A stretch of 64,000 nt of DNA from Aliarcobacter skirrowii CCUG 10374 (GTDB lineage: Bacteria > Campylobacterota > Campylobacteria > Campylobacterales > Arcobacteraceae). The stretch lies in the NCBI RefSeq assembly GCF_003544835.1, contig NZ_CP032099.1, forward strand, positions 1,116,001 through 1,180,000. The letters run 5' to 3'. The position numbers and the translations under genes were made by a program. The notes under the pieces were generated by a model that saw only the letters and a list, made by a program, of their open reading frames with translations, searched no databases and was not told the DNA's origin. Of the stretch, positions 7,583-16,901 are shown in pieces. Position 1 is the stretch's first letter; the number at the start of each line of letters is the position of its first letter.

Positions 7583-10333
7583 TTAGATATCAGATTTTAA
7601 ATCTCTGTTTCTGTAAGCAAATATAATAGCTGCAAATGCTGTTGCAACTGTTACATAAGCCCAAGTTGGAACTGGAACTGGATCACCTGTTGCATAAGAG
7701 TGAAGTCCAGATAAGTAGTAGTTAACTCCTAAATATGTCATCATAATTGAACTAAATGCCAACAGTGAAGCAGTTGCTAGAGTATAAGGATTATTTAAAG
7801 GTTTAATAAATCTTAAGTGAACAACTATTGCGTAAACTATAATTGAAACATAAGACCATGTCTCTTTTGGATCCCATCCCCAATATCTTCCCCAAGACTC
7901 ATTTGCCCAAACTCCACCAAGGAAGTTTCCAACTGTAATAAATACTAATCCAACAATTAAAGATATCTCATTTATAGCACTTACATGTTTTATAATATCA
8001 TCTAAATGAGGTCTATTTTTTCTAAAAATAAACATAATTAAAGTCAAGAATCCTAATATTGCACTAAGACCAAAGAAACCATAAGATGCCGTTAAAATTG
8101 ATACGTGAATTGTTAGCCAGTAAGATTTTAAAACTGGTACCAAGTTTGTAATTTGTGGATCAATCTCTGTTAAGTGAGCTGTAAACATAAAAATTGCAGC
8201 CATAATAACAGCTGAACTTAATGCTAAAAGTGATCTTCTAAAGAACATTACTCCTGCAAAAATAGCTGACCAAGAGATATAAAGCATTGATTCATAAGTA
8301 TCACTCCATGGTGCATGACCTGAAATATACCATCTATATCCCATTGCAAATGTTTGAACTGCAAATATAGCAGCTAAAATAATAAATAGTGTTTTTGTAG
8401 TTTTTTGCGCTTTAAAGTTTGGATTAAATATAAGCACAAATGAGATAACTAACATCACAAAACCTAAAAGTAGATAAACTAAAGTTAAATTAAAAAATAG
8501 ATCAAGCTTATTAAATAAAATCTCTGCACTTATTTTTGAACTGCTAGGAATTACAGATGCTCCAGCTTTTTCTTGATACATAGCAATAAGTTCAACATAC
8601 TTATCACTCTCAACCCAGTCATACTCAGCAACTGAGTTTAAAAGCCCTCTTACAAGCTGACTTATGGCAACTTGATTTTGACCACTAAAGTTTTGAATTG
8701 CTTCAAGTGGTGAGTACCATTTAAAGTTATCATCAATAGTCTCATTTTCATAAAATTTAGGGAAAATATTTAGAAGTGATCCATTAAATACGCTATAAAT
8801 AATATTTAATTTCTCATCAAGTTTGATAATATCTTTCTCAAATGTACCTCTTTCAATTGGTTTTGTAAGAAGTGCAGCTTCTGCCTCTTTTGCAATTATA
8901 TACTCACCTTTTTGATTAAAAACTTCCGAAAATGAGATATATTTCTCTTCAACTGAAATATTTAAAAGTTTTTTAAGTTTTGGAGTATTTATTTTTAAAA
9001 TTTTTACATCTTTCCAAAAATCAGGTCTTGATAGCATTCCTAAAATTATTTGATCTGAATTCATACCTAAAAATGTGCTTCTACCACTTAATTTTTGAAC
9101 AATTTGTCTATTTAAAGTAGCAAGTGGTTGCATTCTTCCACCAGCTGTTTGAACTACCAAATGACCAAAATTATCAGCTGTTTTTAAAGAGTTATCTTTA
9201 TAAGTATTTAAATATAAAACTGCTTCTTGAACTTTATCAACTGATTGTGTAGCTTTAGTTTGTTCATTTGCATAAAGGTTTGTATTTGATAAGAAAAGAG
9301 TTGCTAAAATAAATGAAGCTATATTTTTATTTGAAACAAATTTAACCAATTTCATAAATCTTGAATTTTTATCAAAGAAGTTTAAAAATAGTCCAAGCGT
9401 TAATAAAAAGTATCCTAAATATGTAGGCCACTTTCCTGGATCATTATTTACAGATAAAACCGTACCACTCTCATCTGGGAAATATGAACTTTGGAAAAAT
9501 AGATAGTTTCCTTCACTAAGTGTTCTATTCATAAATATTCTATAATCATAAGTTTTATCATCTTTTATAACTGTAATTTCACTTGCATATGATGATGGAG
9601 CCATACTTCCAGGATATCTATCTAGTTGAAACTCATTTAATCTAATAGCAAATGGAAGTTCAATAAATTTTGAACCATACTCTAAAGTAATTTTATAATC
9701 ATCTATTAAAATCTCTTTAGGAACACCCAATTGTCCTCTTAAACCAGCAATTCTTGTTTGTTGTTCTTTACCATTTAAATCAACATTCAAAGTTAAAAGT
9801 CCCATAGATGCTTGTTGCTCTTTTACAAAATTAAAATCAACATAACTAACTACTAAAGTGTTGTTGTCAAACTCTATTTTATGAGAGAAGTTATTGAAGT
9901 TTTTAAATAAAGATGTAAAATTTTCTTGATAGATATTTGATGCAAGAACTTCACCATCTTTTTCAACTTTTACTTGTAAATATGGCTCAAGTGAGATCAT
10001 CTCATTTGTTGTAACACCTTCAGGAATTTGCATAATTCCCTCATATCCAACATATCTTGTTGTAATTGCACCAATTAATATAACTACAAATGAGAAGTGA
10101 AATAAAAATCTAGGCATTTTATTCCACATTTTTGTTTTATAAATAATTGCAACTAGATTAATTGTTGTAAGTACCAATATAGTTTCGTACCAAACACTGT
10201 TGTACACCAAAAATAGAGCTGAAGATGTACCAAAATCATTTTCAATAAATGTGGCAACTCCTGCTGCTATTGCTAAAATAGACAATAAAACAATTGTTGT
10301 TTTAAAAGAGAATAAAATATTTTTCAAATACAA
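7583..10333 (-). CDS. ccsBA: CcsBA, fused cytochrome c heme lyase (system II)
   Basis: A 916-aa fusion of ResB/CcsB (N-terminal ~350 residues, with several helices and a large periplasmic domain) and CcsA (C-terminal ~300 residues). The CcsA part holds the heme-handling WWD motif in ESWGRYWGWDPKETWSYVS and conserved histidines in flanking helices (for example YAIVVHLRF and LTIHVSI). It exports heme and attaches it to CXXCH apocytochromes in the periplasm. The fused form is usual in Campylobacterota. It starts with TTG at 10333, 5 nt behind AAGGA; no ATG is better placed. It is monocistronic with its own terminator. A small c-type cytochrome lies nearby at 13.4 kb. Confidence 0.95.
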   Translation of the reverse strand: MYLKNILFSFKTTIVLLSILAIAAGVATFIENDFGTSSALFLVYNSVWYETILVLTTINLVAIIYKTKMWNKMPRFLFHFSFVVILIGAITTRYVGYEGIMQIPEGVTTNEMISLEPYLQVKVEKDGEVLASNIYQENFTSLFKNFNNFSHKIEFDNNTLVVSYVDFNFVKEQQASMGLLTLNVDLNGKEQQTRIAGLRGQLGVPKEILIDDYKITLEYGSKFIELPFAIRLNEFQLDRYPGSMAPSSYASEITVIKDDKTYDYRIFMNRTLSEGNYLFFQSSYFPDESGTVLSVNNDPGKWPTYLGYFLLTLGLFLNFFDKNSRFMKLVKFVSNKNIASFILATLFLSNTNLYANEQTKATQSVDKVQEAVLYLNTYKDNSLKTADNFGHLVVQTAGGRMQPLATLNRQIVQKLSGRSTFLGMNSDQIILGMLSRPDFWKDVKILKINTPKLKKLLNISVEEKYISFSEVFNQKGEYIIAKEAEAALLTKPIERGTFEKDIIKLDEKLNIIYSVFNGSLLNIFPKFYENETIDDNFKWYSPLEAIQNFSGQNQVAISQLVRGLLNSVAEYDWVESDKYVELIAMYQEKAGASVIPSSSKISAEILFNKLDLFFNLTLVYLLLGFVMLVISFVLIFNPNFKAQKTTKTLFIILAAIFAVQTFAMGYRWYISGHAPWSDTYESMLYISWSAIFAGVMFFRRSLLALSSAVIMAAIFMFTAHLTEIDPQITNLVPVLKSYWLTIHVSILTASYGFFGLSAILGFLTLIMFIFRKNRPHLDDIIKHVSAINEISLIVGLVFITVGNFLGGVWANESWGRYWGWDPKETWSYVSIIVYAIVVHLRFIKPLNNPYTLATASLLAFSSIMMTYLGVNYYLSGLHSYATGDPVPVPTWAYVTVATAFAAIIFAYRNRDLKSDI

Positions 10334-10414
10334 ACTAATCCTTTTTCCTAAGTTTTTCGCAAAATTCTATCTTTTTGCTATTAATAAACAATTAACAAAG
10401 AAGCCCAATTGAAG

Positions 10415-11224
10415 CTAGTTTTTTAAAATATTATTTGATTTACTAAAAGCTATTAAATCTTCTGTTGTTTTTATCAAATTTTTATCTATATTTTTTAAAC
10501 ACTCTTCAAAAATTTTTGAAGTTGTTAGGGCATCATAATAAGCTCTGTGATGATTTTGGACATCAATTTTTAAAATCTCTTTTAGTGTACTAAGTCCATA
10601 TTTATCTGATTTTATAGTTCTTTTTGACAAATCTATTGTGCAAAGTTTTCTATTTAAAAGTTTTCCTAAACTATACTTTTCAAAACTCTGTGATATAAAG
10701 TTATAATCAAATTTTATATCATGAGCCACAAATACATCATCTTTTAAAAACTCTTTAAACTCTTTTAACACTTTTTCAACTCTTGGTGCATTTAAAAGCA
10801 TATTTGGAGATATATTTGTAACCTCTTGTATAAAAGATGGTATCTCTTTTGCATAGACCAAAGAGTCAAACTTATCTATAATTTGCCCATTTTTATACTT
10901 CACAGCACCAAGCTCAATAACTTGATGACCTTTATTTGGGCTTCCACCATTTGTCTCTATATCAACAAAACAAAAAGTTTGATCCTCTATTAAAGTGTTT
11001 GTAGTTCTTAAATAGACAAAATTATCTTTTATATCAAGTGGAAACCCATTTATTAAAAGCAGTTCAAACTCTAATTCACTGCTTTCATAAAACTTATCAC
11101 TATATATTTCAAGCAGAGATAAAAACTCATTAAACTCTATTGGCTCTTTTTTTAATCTTCTAATAATATCAATAAAGTTTGGTTTTGTTGGTTTTAAAAT
11201 ATACTTTTTTTTAAATGATTTCAT
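10415..11224 (-). CDS. DnaQ-family 3'-5' exonuclease
   Basis: A 269-aa protein with a DEDDh exonuclease domain after a ~85-residue N-terminal extension. CFVDIETNGG is Exo I, FVAHDIKFDYNFI Exo II, and HRAYYDALTTSKIF Exo III of the epsilon type. It may be the proofreading subunit of DNA polymerase III or a related repair or RNA-processing exonuclease; the extension is like that of other Campylobacterota homologues rather than E. coli DnaQ. It overlaps trpF by 14 nt and is the last gene of an rpe-trpF-exonuclease unit. Confidence 0.85.
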   Translation of the reverse strand: MKSFKKKYILKPTKPNFIDIIRRLKKEPIEFNEFLSLLEIYSDKFYESSELEFELLLINGFPLDIKDNFVYLRTTNTLIEDQTFCFVDIETNGGSPNKGHQVIELGAVKYKNGQIIDKFDSLVYAKEIPSFIQEVTNISPNMLLNAPRVEKVLKEFKEFLKDDVFVAHDIKFDYNFISQSFEKYSLGKLLNRKLCTIDLSKRTIKSDKYGLSTLKEILKIDVQNHHRAYYDALTTSKIFEECLKNIDKNLIKTTEDLIAFSKSNNILKN

Positions 11225-11804
11225 TTGCAGCTTTCACAAATTCAACCATTTTTTCTCTATCTTTAATCCCTTTTTGCTTCTCAACAGCACTACTTACATC
11301 AACAGCAAAAAAATTAAAACCATTTAACTCTTTTAAATTTTCACTACTTAATCCACCTGCAAGTATAAATTTTGAACAATCTATATCTTTAAACCACTCA
11401 AGAGCTAATCTCTTTCCAGCCCCACCAAACTCCTCTACAAAAGCATCAACTAAATAGTAGTTGTTTTCTAAATTTATTAAATCCTCTTTAGTTTTAACTC
11501 TTAAAACTTTTAGATACTTTACTTCAAGATTTTCATAATCTACAATATTTTCATCATCAATAATTTGTGCTAATTGCATCTTGCTATCTTTGCAAACTTG
11601 GTTTATAAAATCTGTTGTTTCATTTACAAAAAGAGCAACACTTTGAATAAAAGGTGGCAAAGAGTTTACAATCTTTAAAGCCTCTTTTGGTTCTATATAT
11701 CTAGGGGAGTCTTTATAAAATACAAATCCCAAAGCACTCGCACCTGCTTTTGTTGCATTATGTGCATCTTCTTTATTTGTAATTCCACAAATTTTTACTC
11801 TCAT
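11211..11804 (-). CDS. trpF: TrpF, phosphoribosylanthranilate isomerase
   Basis: A 197-aa (beta/alpha)8 enzyme of tryptophan synthesis. VKICGIT at the start carries the catalytic Cys, GFVFYKDSPRYI follows, FVNETTDFI is a family motif, the catalytic Asp is in YLVDAF, and ILAGGLSSENL plus AVDVSSAVE close the phosphate-binding end. It isomerises N-(5-phosphoribosyl)anthranilate. It lies 17 nt after rpe and overlaps the exonuclease gene. The other trp gene here, trpC, is 40 kb away, so the pathway is split. Confidence 0.95.
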   Translation of the reverse strand: MRVKICGITNKEDAHNATKAGASALGFVFYKDSPRYIEPKEALKIVNSLPPFIQSVALFVNETTDFINQVCKDSKMQLAQIIDDENIVDYENLEVKYLKVLRVKTKEDLINLENNYYLVDAFVEEFGGAGKRLALEWFKDIDCSKFILAGGLSSENLKELNGFNFFAVDVSSAVEKQKGIKDREKMVEFVKAANEII

Positions 11805-11821
11805 AAAATTAAACTCTAATC

Positions 11822-12463
11822 TTATATTTTTAAGCTATTAATAGCTTTTTTATAATCATCACTTCCAAAAATGAAACTACCAGCAACAACAATATCAACT
11901 CCAGCATCTTTTAGCTCTTTGATGTTTTTATCGCTAACTCCACCATCAACCTCTATTAAGCAGTTTGGGTTTCTTTTATTTATCAACTCTTTTAAAGTTT
12001 TTACTTTTTCTAAAATTGTTGGAATAAATTTTTGACCACCAAATCCTGGATTTACAGACATTAAAAGTACCATATCCAAATCTTGTAATAAATACTCTAT
12101 ATCTTCAACCTTTGTGTGAGGATTTAGTGTAATTGCTGGGCTTATTCCAAGACTTCTAATTTTTTGAATAAGTCTATGAGGATGTTTTTCGCTCTCAATA
12201 TGAAATGATAGATATTTTGGCTTTAATGAAGCAAACAGATCAACAAAAAAATTGTTGTTTTCAACCATCAAATGAATATCAAGAGGTTTTGAGCTAAGCT
12301 TACTAACAGGCTCAACAACAACAGGGCCTATTGTTAAATTTGGTACGAAGTGCCCATCCATAACATCAACATGAACTAAATCACAACCAGCTTCACAAAT
12401 AGCTTTAATCTCTTTTTCTAAATTCCCAAAATCAGCTGATAAAATAGATGGTGCTACTAACAT
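11822..12463 (-). CDS. rpe: Rpe, ribulose-phosphate 3-epimerase
   Basis: A 213-aa TIM-barrel enzyme. APSILSADFGNLE, HVDVMDGHFVPNLTIGP, DIHLMVEN, MSVNPGFGGQKFI and EVDGGVSDKN give the metal ligands and both catalytic Asp residues. It interconverts ribulose-5-phosphate and xylulose-5-phosphate in the pentose phosphate pathway. First gene of the rpe-trpF-exonuclease unit, with its own -10 box about 30 nt upstream, divergent from pldA. Confidence 0.97.
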   Translation of the reverse strand: MLVAPSILSADFGNLEKEIKAICEAGCDLVHVDVMDGHFVPNLTIGPVVVEPVSKLSSKPLDIHLMVENNNFFVDLFASLKPKYLSFHIESEKHPHRLIQKIRSLGISPAITLNPHTKVEDIEYLLQDLDMVLLMSVNPGFGGQKFIPTILEKVKTLKELINKRNPNCLIEVDGGVSDKNIKELKDAGVDIVVAGSFIFGSDDYKKAINSLKI

Positions 12464-12493
12464 TTAATACCTTTTTTATAAAAATTAGCAAGG

Positions 12494-12499
12494 ATTATA
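12494..12499 (-). promoter_or_regulatory. -10 box of the rpe-trpF-exonuclease operon
   Basis: TATAAT on the minus strand (bases 12499 to 12494), predicting a transcript start near 12487 and a ~24 nt leader with AAAGG before the rpe ATG at 12463. No -35 element is visible. The rest of the 108-nt gap towards pldA shows only AT-rich sequence. Confidence 0.5.
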
Positions 12500-12571
12500 C
12501 AACTTTATCGCTTTTATAAACTATAAATAAGAATTTAAGTAGAATCTTCAAATTTTAAAAAAAGTAAAAAA

Positions 12572-13426
12572 ATGAGATTAATTTTATTAGCAATTATATT
12601 TTGTTTCTCTTATTCAAGTGATGAGAGAGAAAAAAGAGAACATATTTTTGAAAACTATATTCAAAAACTTGATGATAAAGAGACAAATGAGTCATTACAA
12701 CAGTTGGTAAAAAAAGATTTTGGAATAGTAACTTATAAATCAACATATATTTTACCAGCAACATATAGTTTTAATAACTTTGATGATGATAGAAAAAAAT
12801 TTGAAACATCTTTTCAAATAAGTGCTCAAAAACCTATTTTTTACAATGTTTTTACAGATAGTGACTCAATAAATATAGCATATACACAAAAATCTTTTTG
12901 GCAAACAGCTAGTTCATCGGCTCCTTTTCGTGAAACAAACTACGAACCAGAGATTTTTGCAAATTTTTATATCAATAATAAACATTTAAAACTTCTAAAA
13001 GTATCTTTAAATCACTTCTCAAATGGAAAAGCAGAAGACGAATCAAGATCAGCAAATAGAGTATATTTACAATCAATTTTTCAATTTGATAACTTTTTTA
13101 TAAGTCCAAAAGTTTGGTATAGAGTTCCAGAAAAAAGCTCAAGCGATGATAATCCTGATTACTCAAAATATTATGGATATGGAGAGTTAAATATGATGTA
13201 TTTGTATAAAAAACACTCTTTTGAACTTTTATTAAGAAATAATTTAAGATTAAACGACCAAAATAAAGGTGCTGTTGAATTTAATTGGAAATTCCCACTT
13301 CCAGAGTTTTTAAAATCTAAAAATAGTTTTGGAATGGTTCAAATATTTTCAGGATATGGACAAAGTTTTATTGATTATGACAAAGATATAACAAATATTG
13401 GATTTGGAATAGCATTTTCAAGATAA
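12572..13426 (+). CDS. pldA: PldA, outer membrane phospholipase A
   Basis: A 284-aa beta-barrel protein of the OMPLA family with a short N-terminal hydrophobic signal (MRLILLAIIFCFSYS). The catalytic region LNHFSNGKAEDESRSANRVY holds the His-Ser-Asn triad in the same spacing as the E. coli enzyme. YTQKSFWQ and FRETNYEPE are further family hallmarks, and the C-terminus ends in aromatic/aliphatic beta-strand residues (GIAFSR). It hydrolyses phospholipids in the outer leaflet of the outer membrane. Single gene, convergent with the cytochrome gene (1 nt between stops). Confidence 0.95.
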   Translation: MRLILLAIIFCFSYSSDEREKREHIFENYIQKLDDKETNESLQQLVKKDFGIVTYKSTYILPATYSFNNFDDDRKKFETSFQISAQKPIFYNVFTDSDSINIAYTQKSFWQTASSSAPFRETNYEPEIFANFYINNKHLKLLKVSLNHFSNGKAEDESRSANRVYLQSIFQFDNFFISPKVWYRVPEKSSSDDNPDYSKYYGYGELNMMYLYKKHSFELLLRNNLRLNDQNKGAVEFNWKFPLPEFLKSKNSFGMVQIFSGYGQSFIDYDKDITNIGFGIAFSR

Positions 13427-13427
13427 T

Positions 13428-13835
13428 CTAATTTAAACTTTGTATATAAAAGTAGATTGACTCTATCTCCTCTTGTGTTAAGTAGTATGTTGGCATTATA
13501 TTTGCTTTATAAATTAATTTTTCGCAAATTTGATCATCTTTAAACTTTTTATTTGGATTTCTTTTTGAGTTTACTTTTGTTTTAAAAACTTCGAAAGAGA
13601 CATCTTTTATATTTGGAGCATACAAAGTACACAAATACTCTTCACCTCTAAAAGTGTGTTTAAATTGAACTATTTGCTTACCCTTTGCACTATTTGAATG
13701 ACAACTGTTACACCCTATTCCTCTTGGATTCTCATATAACATCTTCCCATATTCAAGTTTTGTGATAAACAAAGAGTCATCATTTTGTGCTTTTAAAAAA
13801 GCAAAAAGAAGTAAAAAAATAGTAAAAAATTTCAT
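13428..13835 (-). CDS. Small periplasmic c-type cytochrome
   Basis: A 135-aa protein with a signal peptide (MKFFTIFLLLFAFLKA) and a single heme-binding CNSCH motif at about residue 42. A distal Met is available in ANIMPTYYLTQEEIESIYFYIQSL, the usual class I cytochrome C-terminal helix. It probably acts as a soluble periplasmic electron carrier or donor, with heme attached by the CcsBA encoded at 7.6-10.3 kb. It overlaps the Nudix gene by 1 nt, so both are likely on one transcript. The redox partner is unknown. Confidence 0.85.
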   Translation of the reverse strand: MKFFTIFLLLFAFLKAQNDDSLFITKLEYGKMLYENPRGIGCNSCHSNSAKGKQIVQFKHTFRGEEYLCTLYAPNIKDVSFEVFKTKVNSKRNPNKKFKDDQICEKLIYKANIMPTYYLTQEEIESIYFYIQSLN

Positions 13836-14416
13836 TAAATTCCTAAATTTTTCTCATTTTTTAAAAACCAATATATGCTAAACATAAGACCTGGAGTTTT
13901 TGCCTTATTCTCATCAAATAAAAAATCATCAACATCTTTTTTAGCCAAAAAATATAGCTCTATTTGCTCATCATTTATTCCACCACCACTATGTATCTTT
14001 TGTTCTTCACAAATATTTGCAAAATATAGATGCTGTTTTGCTCCACTAATTCCTACATTTGTAAAAAAAGAGGTGATTTTTTTGATATCTTTTTTATCTA
14101 CTTTATAACCACACTCCTCATCAATCTCTTCACTTACAATCTCTTCAAGAGTCATATTCTTATCTACAAGACCAGCACAAAGTTCATAAGTATAAGTTAT
14201 ATTTTTATCATTTAAATAGACAGGAACTCTAAACTGTTTTACAAGTAAAAATGACTCTTTCTCTTTATGATAGAGTAACACAGATACACTATCGTGGCTT
14301 CTTACAGCTTCCCAACTCTTTTTTGCTCCATTTAAAGTAAAGTTTACTTTGAGTGGTTTTATATAGTTAGACTCTTTTAACTCACTTACTTTTAAATCTG
14401 TAATTAGGTTTTTCAT
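13835..14416 (-). CDS. Nudix hydrolase (NUDT14/UDP-sugar pyrophosphatase-like)
   Basis: A 193-aa Nudix protein. The box AGLVDKNMTLEEIVSEEIDEE continues with CGY. The usual REUXEE arginine is replaced by Ser, as in NUDT14-like enzymes, and the E residues that bind metal are kept. ADP-ribose or UDP-/GDP-sugar diphosphatase activity is likely; the exact substrate is not readable. It sits directly upstream of the cytochrome gene and 11 nt after yajQ on the same strand, in a run of five co-oriented minus-strand genes. Confidence 0.83.
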   Translation of the reverse strand: MKNLITDLKVSELKESNYIKPLKVNFTLNGAKKSWEAVRSHDSVSVLLYHKEKESFLLVKQFRVPVYLNDKNITYTYELCAGLVDKNMTLEEIVSEEIDEECGYKVDKKDIKKITSFFTNVGISGAKQHLYFANICEEQKIHSGGGINDEQIELYFLAKKDVDDFLFDENKAKTPGLMFSIYWFLKNEKNLGI

Positions 14417-14427
14417 TTTTTTTCTTT

Positions 14428-14928
14428 TTATTTAAAATTATCAAATACCAAAGGAGCTTTTAAATCCAAACTTTTTAGATGCTTCATAATAGCTTGTAAA
14501 TCATCTATGTTTTTTCCTGTAACTCGTATTGTGTCGCCTTGATTTACAGCAGTTACTTTTAATTTTAGATTTTTTATCTCTGTTTGAATTCTTTTTGCTT
14601 CATCTTTTTCAATACTATCAATTATTTTGTAACTATATTTTCTATTCCCACCACTACTATCCTCTTTTTTAAGCTCTTCAAGTGAGTTTATACTAATTCC
14701 TCTTTTATTCATTTTTGAAATCATAATATCAAGCATTGCATCAATTTTGTTATCGCTTGAAGAGATAAGAGTTAAAGTCTTTGCTCCAATATTTAAATCA
14801 ATCTCTTTACTAATTCCTTTAAAATCGTATCTATTATCTATCTCTTTTTGTGCTTGAATAACAGCGTTTTTCATCTCTTGCATATCAAGTTTTGCTGAAA
14901 TATCAAATGCGTGCTCTTTTACTGCCAT
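14428..14928 (-). CDS. yajQ: YajQ family nucleotide-binding protein
   Basis: A 166-aa protein matching YajQ along its length: EHAFDISAKLDMQEMKNAV at the start, RYDFKGI, and KVTAVNQGDTIRVTGKNIDD near the end. The family has two RNP-like ferredoxin folds and has been described as a nucleotide- or c-di-GMP-binding regulator in some bacteria. The role in this organism is not known. It lies 14 nt downstream of the DUF423 gene and upstream of the Nudix gene. Confidence 0.94.
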   Translation of the reverse strand: MAVKEHAFDISAKLDMQEMKNAVIQAQKEIDNRYDFKGISKEIDLNIGAKTLTLISSSDNKIDAMLDIMISKMNKRGISINSLEELKKEDSSGGNRKYSYKIIDSIEKDEAKRIQTEIKNLKLKVTAVNQGDTIRVTGKNIDDLQAIMKHLKSLDLKAPLVFDNFK

Positions 14929-14942
14929 TTTATCTTCTCCTT

Positions 14943-15335
14943 TTATTTATTATCTTTTAAAACTGCATAAGCAGCAATTATGTAAGCAATAATTTGTAAA
15001 GTCCCACCAATTGGTGTAATCATTCCAAGTTTTGGAATATTGAAAATTGTTAAAATATATAAAGAAACACTAAAAATCAAAGTTCCAATTATAAGTAAAT
15101 TTTGTGCCAATTTTAGCTTACTATTATAAGCTCTTAACATTGTTAAAAAAGTTATAACAAAAAGTGCTAAAGTGTTGTAAAACTGATACTCTACACCTGT
15201 GTGAAAAACTTTTAGCATTTCAGGTGTTAATACTTTTTTTAATCCATGAGCTCCAAAAGCTCCAAGTGCAATAGCACTTGCAAATAGAATAAAACAAAAT
15301 GCTAGATATTTTCTAGCCCTACTATCATATACCAT
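14943..15335 (-). CDS. DUF423 (YgdD family) inner membrane protein
   Basis: A 130-aa protein with four predicted membrane helices. ALGAFGAHGLKK is the DUF423 hallmark, followed by the conserved TGVEYQFYNTLALF and the C-terminal PIGGTLQIIAYIIAAYAVL. Function is unknown in any organism as far as I know. It starts directly after the phosphoribosyltransferase stop, so the two are translated from one message. Confidence 0.88.
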   Translation of the reverse strand: MVYDSRARKYLAFCFILFASAIALGAFGAHGLKKVLTPEMLKVFHTGVEYQFYNTLALFVITFLTMLRAYNSKLKLAQNLLIIGTLIFSVSLYILTIFNIPKLGMITPIGGTLQIIAYIIAAYAVLKDNK

Positions 15336-15788
15336 TTAATCTCCTTTTATATCAACTTCCCAAAAAAATTCAATCCAAATATCTGTTTTATTTATATAAA
15401 AATCAGGTTTAATCAAAGCCGTTGGTTTGTAAAAAAGTGTTGCTAGCTTGAATTCACAATTTGGAAATCTATTATTTAATAGCTTTAATATTTCAACCAT
15501 TGTTTTCCCACTATCAACTATATCATCAATTATTAAAACCTTTTTATAAGATGATAAATTGGGAATATTAAAAATCTCTACACTATCTTTTTGATTTTTT
15601 CTATCATAAGATATTGAGTTTATAGAAAATATATCTCTTTGATTAAGTGCTTGTGCCATAAGATGAGATAGAGTCAATCCCCCTCTTGCAACACTTATAA
15701 AAGCTTCTGCTTTAAAATCTTTTACCAAATTTACAAGTTTTGTAGTATCATTTTTGCACATTTCATAACTATAATATAGTTTATTCAA
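15336..15788 (-). CDS. Purine phosphoribosyltransferase (Gpt-like)
   Basis: A 150-aa type I phosphoribosyltransferase. VLIIDDIVDSGKTM is the PRPP-binding motif, and AFISVARGGLTLSHLMAQAL is the N-terminal pyrophosphate loop region. Small size and the C-terminal DIWIEFFWE resemble xanthine/hypoxanthine-guanine phosphoribosyltransferases, so purine salvage is likely. It starts with TTG at 15788 behind AAGGA (7-nt spacing). First gene of the minus-strand run towards the cytochrome, divergent from argF with 147 nt between. Confidence 0.85.
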   Translation of the reverse strand: MNKLYYSYEMCKNDTTKLVNLVKDFKAEAFISVARGGLTLSHLMAQALNQRDIFSINSISYDRKNQKDSVEIFNIPNLSSYKKVLIIDDIVDSGKTMVEILKLLNNRFPNCEFKLATLFYKPTALIKPDFYINKTDIWIEFFWEVDIKGD

Positions 15789-15935
15789 ATAATAATCCTT
15801 TTTCTAATGTGTTATTTTATCAATTTCTTGCTTATTTTGTGGTTTTGACTTTTTTATCAATTTTTCCTTTATATTAAGTGTTTATAAAGTTAAATTAACT
15901 AAAATAATAACTTTTAATAATTTAAGGAATATAGT

Positions 15936-16901
15936 ATGAGACACTTCTTAAGCTTAATGGACTTCTCAAAAGAGGAGATTTTAGAGATTTTAAATCTAGC
16001 AAAAAAGATAAAAAATGATGCAAAATCTGGTAAACACAAAGATTATATGCCTAAAAAGATTTTAGGTATGATTTTTGAAAAGAGCTCTACAAGAACAAGA
16101 GTTTCATTTGAAGCTGGTATTTATGAGTTGGGTGGAGTTGGACTATTTTTATCATCAAATGATATACAACTAGGTCGAGGTGAACCTATGAAAGATACTG
16201 CTAGAGTAATTTCAAGAATGGTTGATATGGTTACTATTAGAACTTTTGAGCAAGAGAAACTTGAAGAGTTTGCAAGATACTCAAAAGTTCCTGTTATAAA
16301 TGGACTTACAGATAAACTTCACCCTGTTCAATTAATGGCAGATTATCTAACAATAATGGAAGAGGGACTTGATAAAAATCTAGTTGTTGCATATATTGGT
16401 GATGGAAACAATATGGCTCACTCATGGCTAAATATGGCTTCAAAATTAGGATTTGAGTTAAGAATTGCAACTCCAAAAAATTATCAAGTAGATCAAGATA
16501 TTTTAAAAGAGGCTTTAAAAGAGGCTAAAAAAAGTGGTGCAAAAATCTCTACTTGTTTTGATCCAAAAGAGGCAGCTGCTGGAGCAACTGTTGTTACAAC
16601 TGATACTTGGATTTCAATGGGTCAAGAGGCTGAAAAAAATATGCGAATAAAAGATTTTAGTGGTTTTATAGTTGATGAGAATATTATGAAACTTGCTAGT
16701 AAAAAAGCTATATTTTTACACTGTCTTCCAGCTTATAGAGATTATGAAGTTAGTGAAGCTGTACTTGAAGGAGAGCAAAGTAGAGTTTTCCAAGAGGCTG
16801 AAAATAGACTTCATGCTCAAAAAGGTATTATGGTTTGGTTAGATAAAAAAAGAGATGAAAAACAAAAAGATAAAAAAAGCAAAAAAAGAGACAATAAATA
16901 G
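15936..16901 (+). CDS. argF: ArgF, ornithine carbamoyltransferase
   Basis: A 321-aa enzyme of arginine synthesis. [14 protein letters not shown] binds carbamoyl phosphate, [12 protein letters not shown] and [10 protein letters not shown] follow, and [17 protein letters not shown] holds the catalytic Cys. The last ~15 residues are an unusual lysine-rich tail ([18 protein letters not shown]). It is followed directly by hemN with no gap. The upstream 147 nt contain TTGACT (15845-15850) and TATATT (15870-15875), a possible promoter with long spacing. No Arg box could be recognised. Confidence 0.96.
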   Translation: MRHFLSLMDFSKEEILEILNLAKKIKNDAKSGKHKDYMPKKILGMIFEKSSTRTRVSFEAGIYELGGVGLFLSSNDIQLGRGEPMKDTARVISRMVDMVTIRTFEQEKLEEFARYSKVPVINGLTDKLHPVQLMADYLTIMEEGLDKNLVVAYIGDGNNMAHSWLNMASKLGFELRIATPKNYQVDQDILKEALKEAKKSGAKISTCFDPKEAAAGATVVTTDTWISMGQEAEKNMRIKDFSGFIVDENIMKLASKKAIFLHCLPAYRDYEVSEAVLEGEQSRVFQEAENRLHAQKGIMVWLDKKRDEKQKDKKSKKRDNK